Assembly (NCBI RefSeq): GCF_017948455.1
Contig: NZ_JAFFSU010000010.1
Location: forward strand, 1-64,000
Reading direction: 5' to 3'
DNA length: 64,000 bases
Source of the DNA: Streptomyces sp. GESEQ-4
GTDB lineage: Bacteria > Actinomycetota > Actinomycetes > Streptomycetales > Streptomycetaceae
Numbering within the stretch: the first letter of the stretch is position 1; every line of letters starts with the position of its first letter. A program made the translations under genes and the position numbers. The notes under the pieces were generated by a model that saw only the letters and a list, made by a program, of their open reading frames with translations, was not told where the DNA came from and did not search any database. Positions 62,329 to 64,000 of this stretch are shown here, in pieces.

Positions 62329-63552
62329 TCACTCCCCCGCGGGAGCGTGTTCCGCGGCCGTCCGCACATCGATCTCGCGCCAGAACCCGGCCCGGATCGC
62401 ATAGCGGTCGTGCTCGTCGATCTGGTCGTCCTTGTGGGCGAGGAGCCCGAACCGGGCGGCGTACCGCAGCAGTTCCCCGTCGATGCGGTGCGGAATCCGC
62501 GGATACATCCCCGACAGCTTCTGCAGATGGCCCTGGTCCCCGAGCCGCCCCATCCACCGCCGGGCGAACACCTGCCCCACCTCGTACGGATCCCCGCCGA
62601 CCGTGGTGATGTCCTCCTCCCGGTCCGCCCACCGCTGCTCCGCCGAGGTCAGCTGCGCCAGCGTCGGCATGGAGGCGACCTCGGGCGGTTCGGCCGCGAC
62701 ACCGGGCCGGTCGACCCAGCCCTTGTCGGAGGACCACCGCAGCGTCGCGCTCGCGGGGTGCTTGTCGGTCTGGGTGCCGCCGGGGGCGCGCAGCGCGGCC
62801 AGGTCCTTGGGGGTGGGCACGCCGCCCTTGGGCGCGGGCACCCGCTCCTGCGTGCCGTTCTCGGAGGCGGTGGCCGCGGGCGGGTGCTCCCGCTCCTCGG
62901 CGGCCCGCTCGGCCGAGGAGAGCGCGGACTCCGGCAGCGGCGCGGAGAGGATCGCGGCGATCTCGGGCCGCGGCACCGGCTGCGGCGCGCAGATCCCGCC
63001 GAGATCCTTGGCCCGTACCGCCTTGGTGATCCACGTACGGTCGAGCACGCGCCGCTCGTCCGCCTCGGCGACCAGATCCTCGGACTGGTTGTAGTCGCCG
63101 TCCGCGGCCTGCACGGCCCACAGGTGTACGGCGACCCCGTGCTCCTTCGCGGCCATCATGCCCGGCAGCAGATCGCCGTCGCCGGTGACCAGGACGATGT
63201 CGGAGCAGGCGCGGTTGCGGGCCAGTTCGGTCAGCTCCGCGTGCATCGCCGCGTCGACGCCCTTCTGGGCCCAGCGTCCGTCGCTGCGGGTCAGGGCGCC
63301 GAGGCGGACGGTGACCCGGGGCATCACGCGCAGCCTGCGGTGCTCGGGCTGCGGGACGCGGTCGGGGGCGCCGTCGAACCAGTAGATACGCAGCAGCGGC
63401 CGCTCGGTGTCCGACTCGGCGCGTTCGCGCAGGCCATGGATGAGGGCGGTGTGATCGACGGTGATGCGGGAACGTGAGGGCTCTCCGGCGAGAAGAGAGG
63501 CGGCGGCCCCCAGCAGATACCCGGCGTCCACCAGGACGATGCAGCGGTCCAC
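62329..63552 (-). CDS. NYN-domain protein (putative RNase)
   Basis: 407 aa. The N-terminal ~170 residues form a NYN/PIN-like nuclease domain with acidic residues placed as in active enzymes: CIVLVDAGYLLGAAASLL, KGVDAAMHAELTELA and DIVLVTGDGDLLPGMMAAKEHGVAV. A Pro/Glu-rich linker follows, then a C-terminal helical domain (EVGQVFARRWMGRLGDQGHLQKLSGMYPRIPHRIDGELLRYA). Start GTG 63552 is preferred to GTG 63561 because AGAGG is better spaced from it. The role is unknown; NYN proteins usually process RNA. Confidence 0.85.
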   Translation of the reverse strand: MDRCIVLVDAGYLLGAAASLLAGEPSRSRITVDHTALIHGLRERAESDTERPLLRIYWFDGAPDRVPQPEHRRLRVMPRVTVRLGALTRSDGRWAQKGVDAAMHAELTELARNRACSDIVLVTGDGDLLPGMMAAKEHGVAVHLWAVQAADGDYNQSEDLVAEADERRVLDRTWITKAVRAKDLGGICAPQPVPRPEIAAILSAPLPESALSSAERAAEEREHPPAATASENGTQERVPAPKGGVPTPKDLAALRAPGGTQTDKHPASATLRWSSDKGWVDRPGVAAEPPEVASMPTLAQLTSAEQRWADREEDITTVGGDPYEVGQVFARRWMGRLGDQGHLQKLSGMYPRIPHRIDGELLRYAARFGLLAHKDDQIDEHDRYAIRAGFWREIDVRTAAEHAPAGE

Positions 63553-63777
63553 GCGATCCACCCTCTTTCCGGGAGGTTTGCTTCGGGCTTCCTTCGAGTC
63601 TGCCCGACCACGCGAGGGTTAACGGGCGGAACTCGATCTTCGGCGTGGCGTTTCGGGGCATCGTCTCCCCGACAAGCGCTGTCACAGACGGTAATTATCC
63701 GAAATGCGTTCCTTGCCAGCCTATGTGAGTCTGGTCGCGGCCCTGGCCCCTAGATCCCCCACAGGAGGCAGATCACC

Positions 63778-63942
63778 ATGGCCAAGAACAAGAAACAGGA
63801 CCGTAAGCAGCCGCAGTCCGAGCGCGGGGAGCAGCAGGCCCAGCAGTCCTCGATGGAGGCGCAGGCCGAGCAGCGCATCTCCCACGTGACTCCCGGCGAC
63901 ATCGCGCGCAAGGGCAAGCAGAAGCGCTTCGGTCACAACTGA
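63778..63942 (+). CDS. 54-aa hydrophilic basic protein, conserved streptomycete type
   Basis: ATG 63778 to TGA 63942, with AGGAGGCAG about eight bases upstream, an excellent ribosome site. The product begins MAKNKKQDRKQPQSERGEQQ, has a Gln/Ala-rich helical middle (QAQQSSMEAQAEQ) and ends ITPGD-like with ARKGKQKRFGHN. It is disordered or helical, strongly charged, cytosolic, with no known domain. I believe related short proteins occur throughout Streptomyces; function is unknown. It is divergent from the NYN gene. Confidence 0.78.
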   Translation: MAKNKKQDRKQPQSERGEQQAQQSSMEAQAEQRISHVTPGDIARKGKQKRFGHN

Positions 63943-64000
63943 CATCTTCATAACGGGCTGTTGCGGCCCAGGCACAGAACGAGGGGCGCACCCGGCACGG

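Overview
The window is high-GC actinobacterial chromosome and almost certainly Streptomyces. Evidence: strong third-position GC with long antisense open frames, GTG starts, ATGA/GTGA gene overlaps, a split trp/his arrangement that includes trpM and a bifunctional PriA-type hisA, and two kinds of short dispersed intergenic repeat typical of the genus. The first ~135 bases are near-pure G and look like a contig edge or sequencing artefact; they run into the 3' end of the first gene.

Layout. (1) 1-3085: a truncated siderophore-type pair, a lysine/ornithine N-monooxygenase and a divergent PLP decarboxylase. (2) 3236-10710: an M1 aminopeptidase, a lone response regulator, a chorismate mutase, an AraC regulator divergent from a GH35 beta-galactosidase across a 15-bp tandem repeat, and a probable zinc metalloprotease with a zinc ribbon. 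(3) 10791-21022: a nearly complete module for the last two steroid rings (HIP pathway): two SDRs, echA20, ipdA, ipdB, ipdC, fadA6, kstR2, ipdF, fadE30 and a fadE32/33-like gene. Two matching KstR2-like palindromes sit in exactly the two divergent promoter regions. FadD3 and FadE31 are not in the module. (4) 20997-30785: an orphan cytochrome-bc1 cytochrome b, a VWA protein, gltBD and a VIT1-type transporter. (5) 31056-38945: a tightly overlapping seven-gene operon of four divergent ADP-ribosylglycohydrolase paralogues, a ribokinase-type kinase, a CaiB-type CoA-transferase and a CitE-type lyase. This is the best candidate here for an undescribed catabolic system.

(6) 39022-47822: lgt, a membrane-anchored DsbA-like protein, trpA, trpB, trpM, trpC, three small membrane-protein genes, trpE and hisI. 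(7) 47933-56241: a DinB-fold protein, an ArsR-type regulator/MFS pair with a 54-bp palindrome, and the his operon hisD-C-B-(54-aa membrane protein)-H-A-ridA-F. (8) 56400-63942: a beta-helix-like membrane protein, a LON-substrate-binding-domain protein, ybaK, a 24-codon gene that looks like ribosomal protein bL37, a membrane protein/ABC exporter group, a NYN-domain nuclease-like protein and a 54-aa basic protein.

The genes in (6) and (7) supply tryptophan and histidine, with PriA serving both pathways. gltBD supplies glutamate, and chorismate mutase competes with trpE for chorismate. The dispersed repeat with a GCGCCCC/GGGGCGC hairpin occurs between genes five times. It has also been absorbed into coding sequence at least twice, in the decarboxylase and at the C-terminus of trpM.
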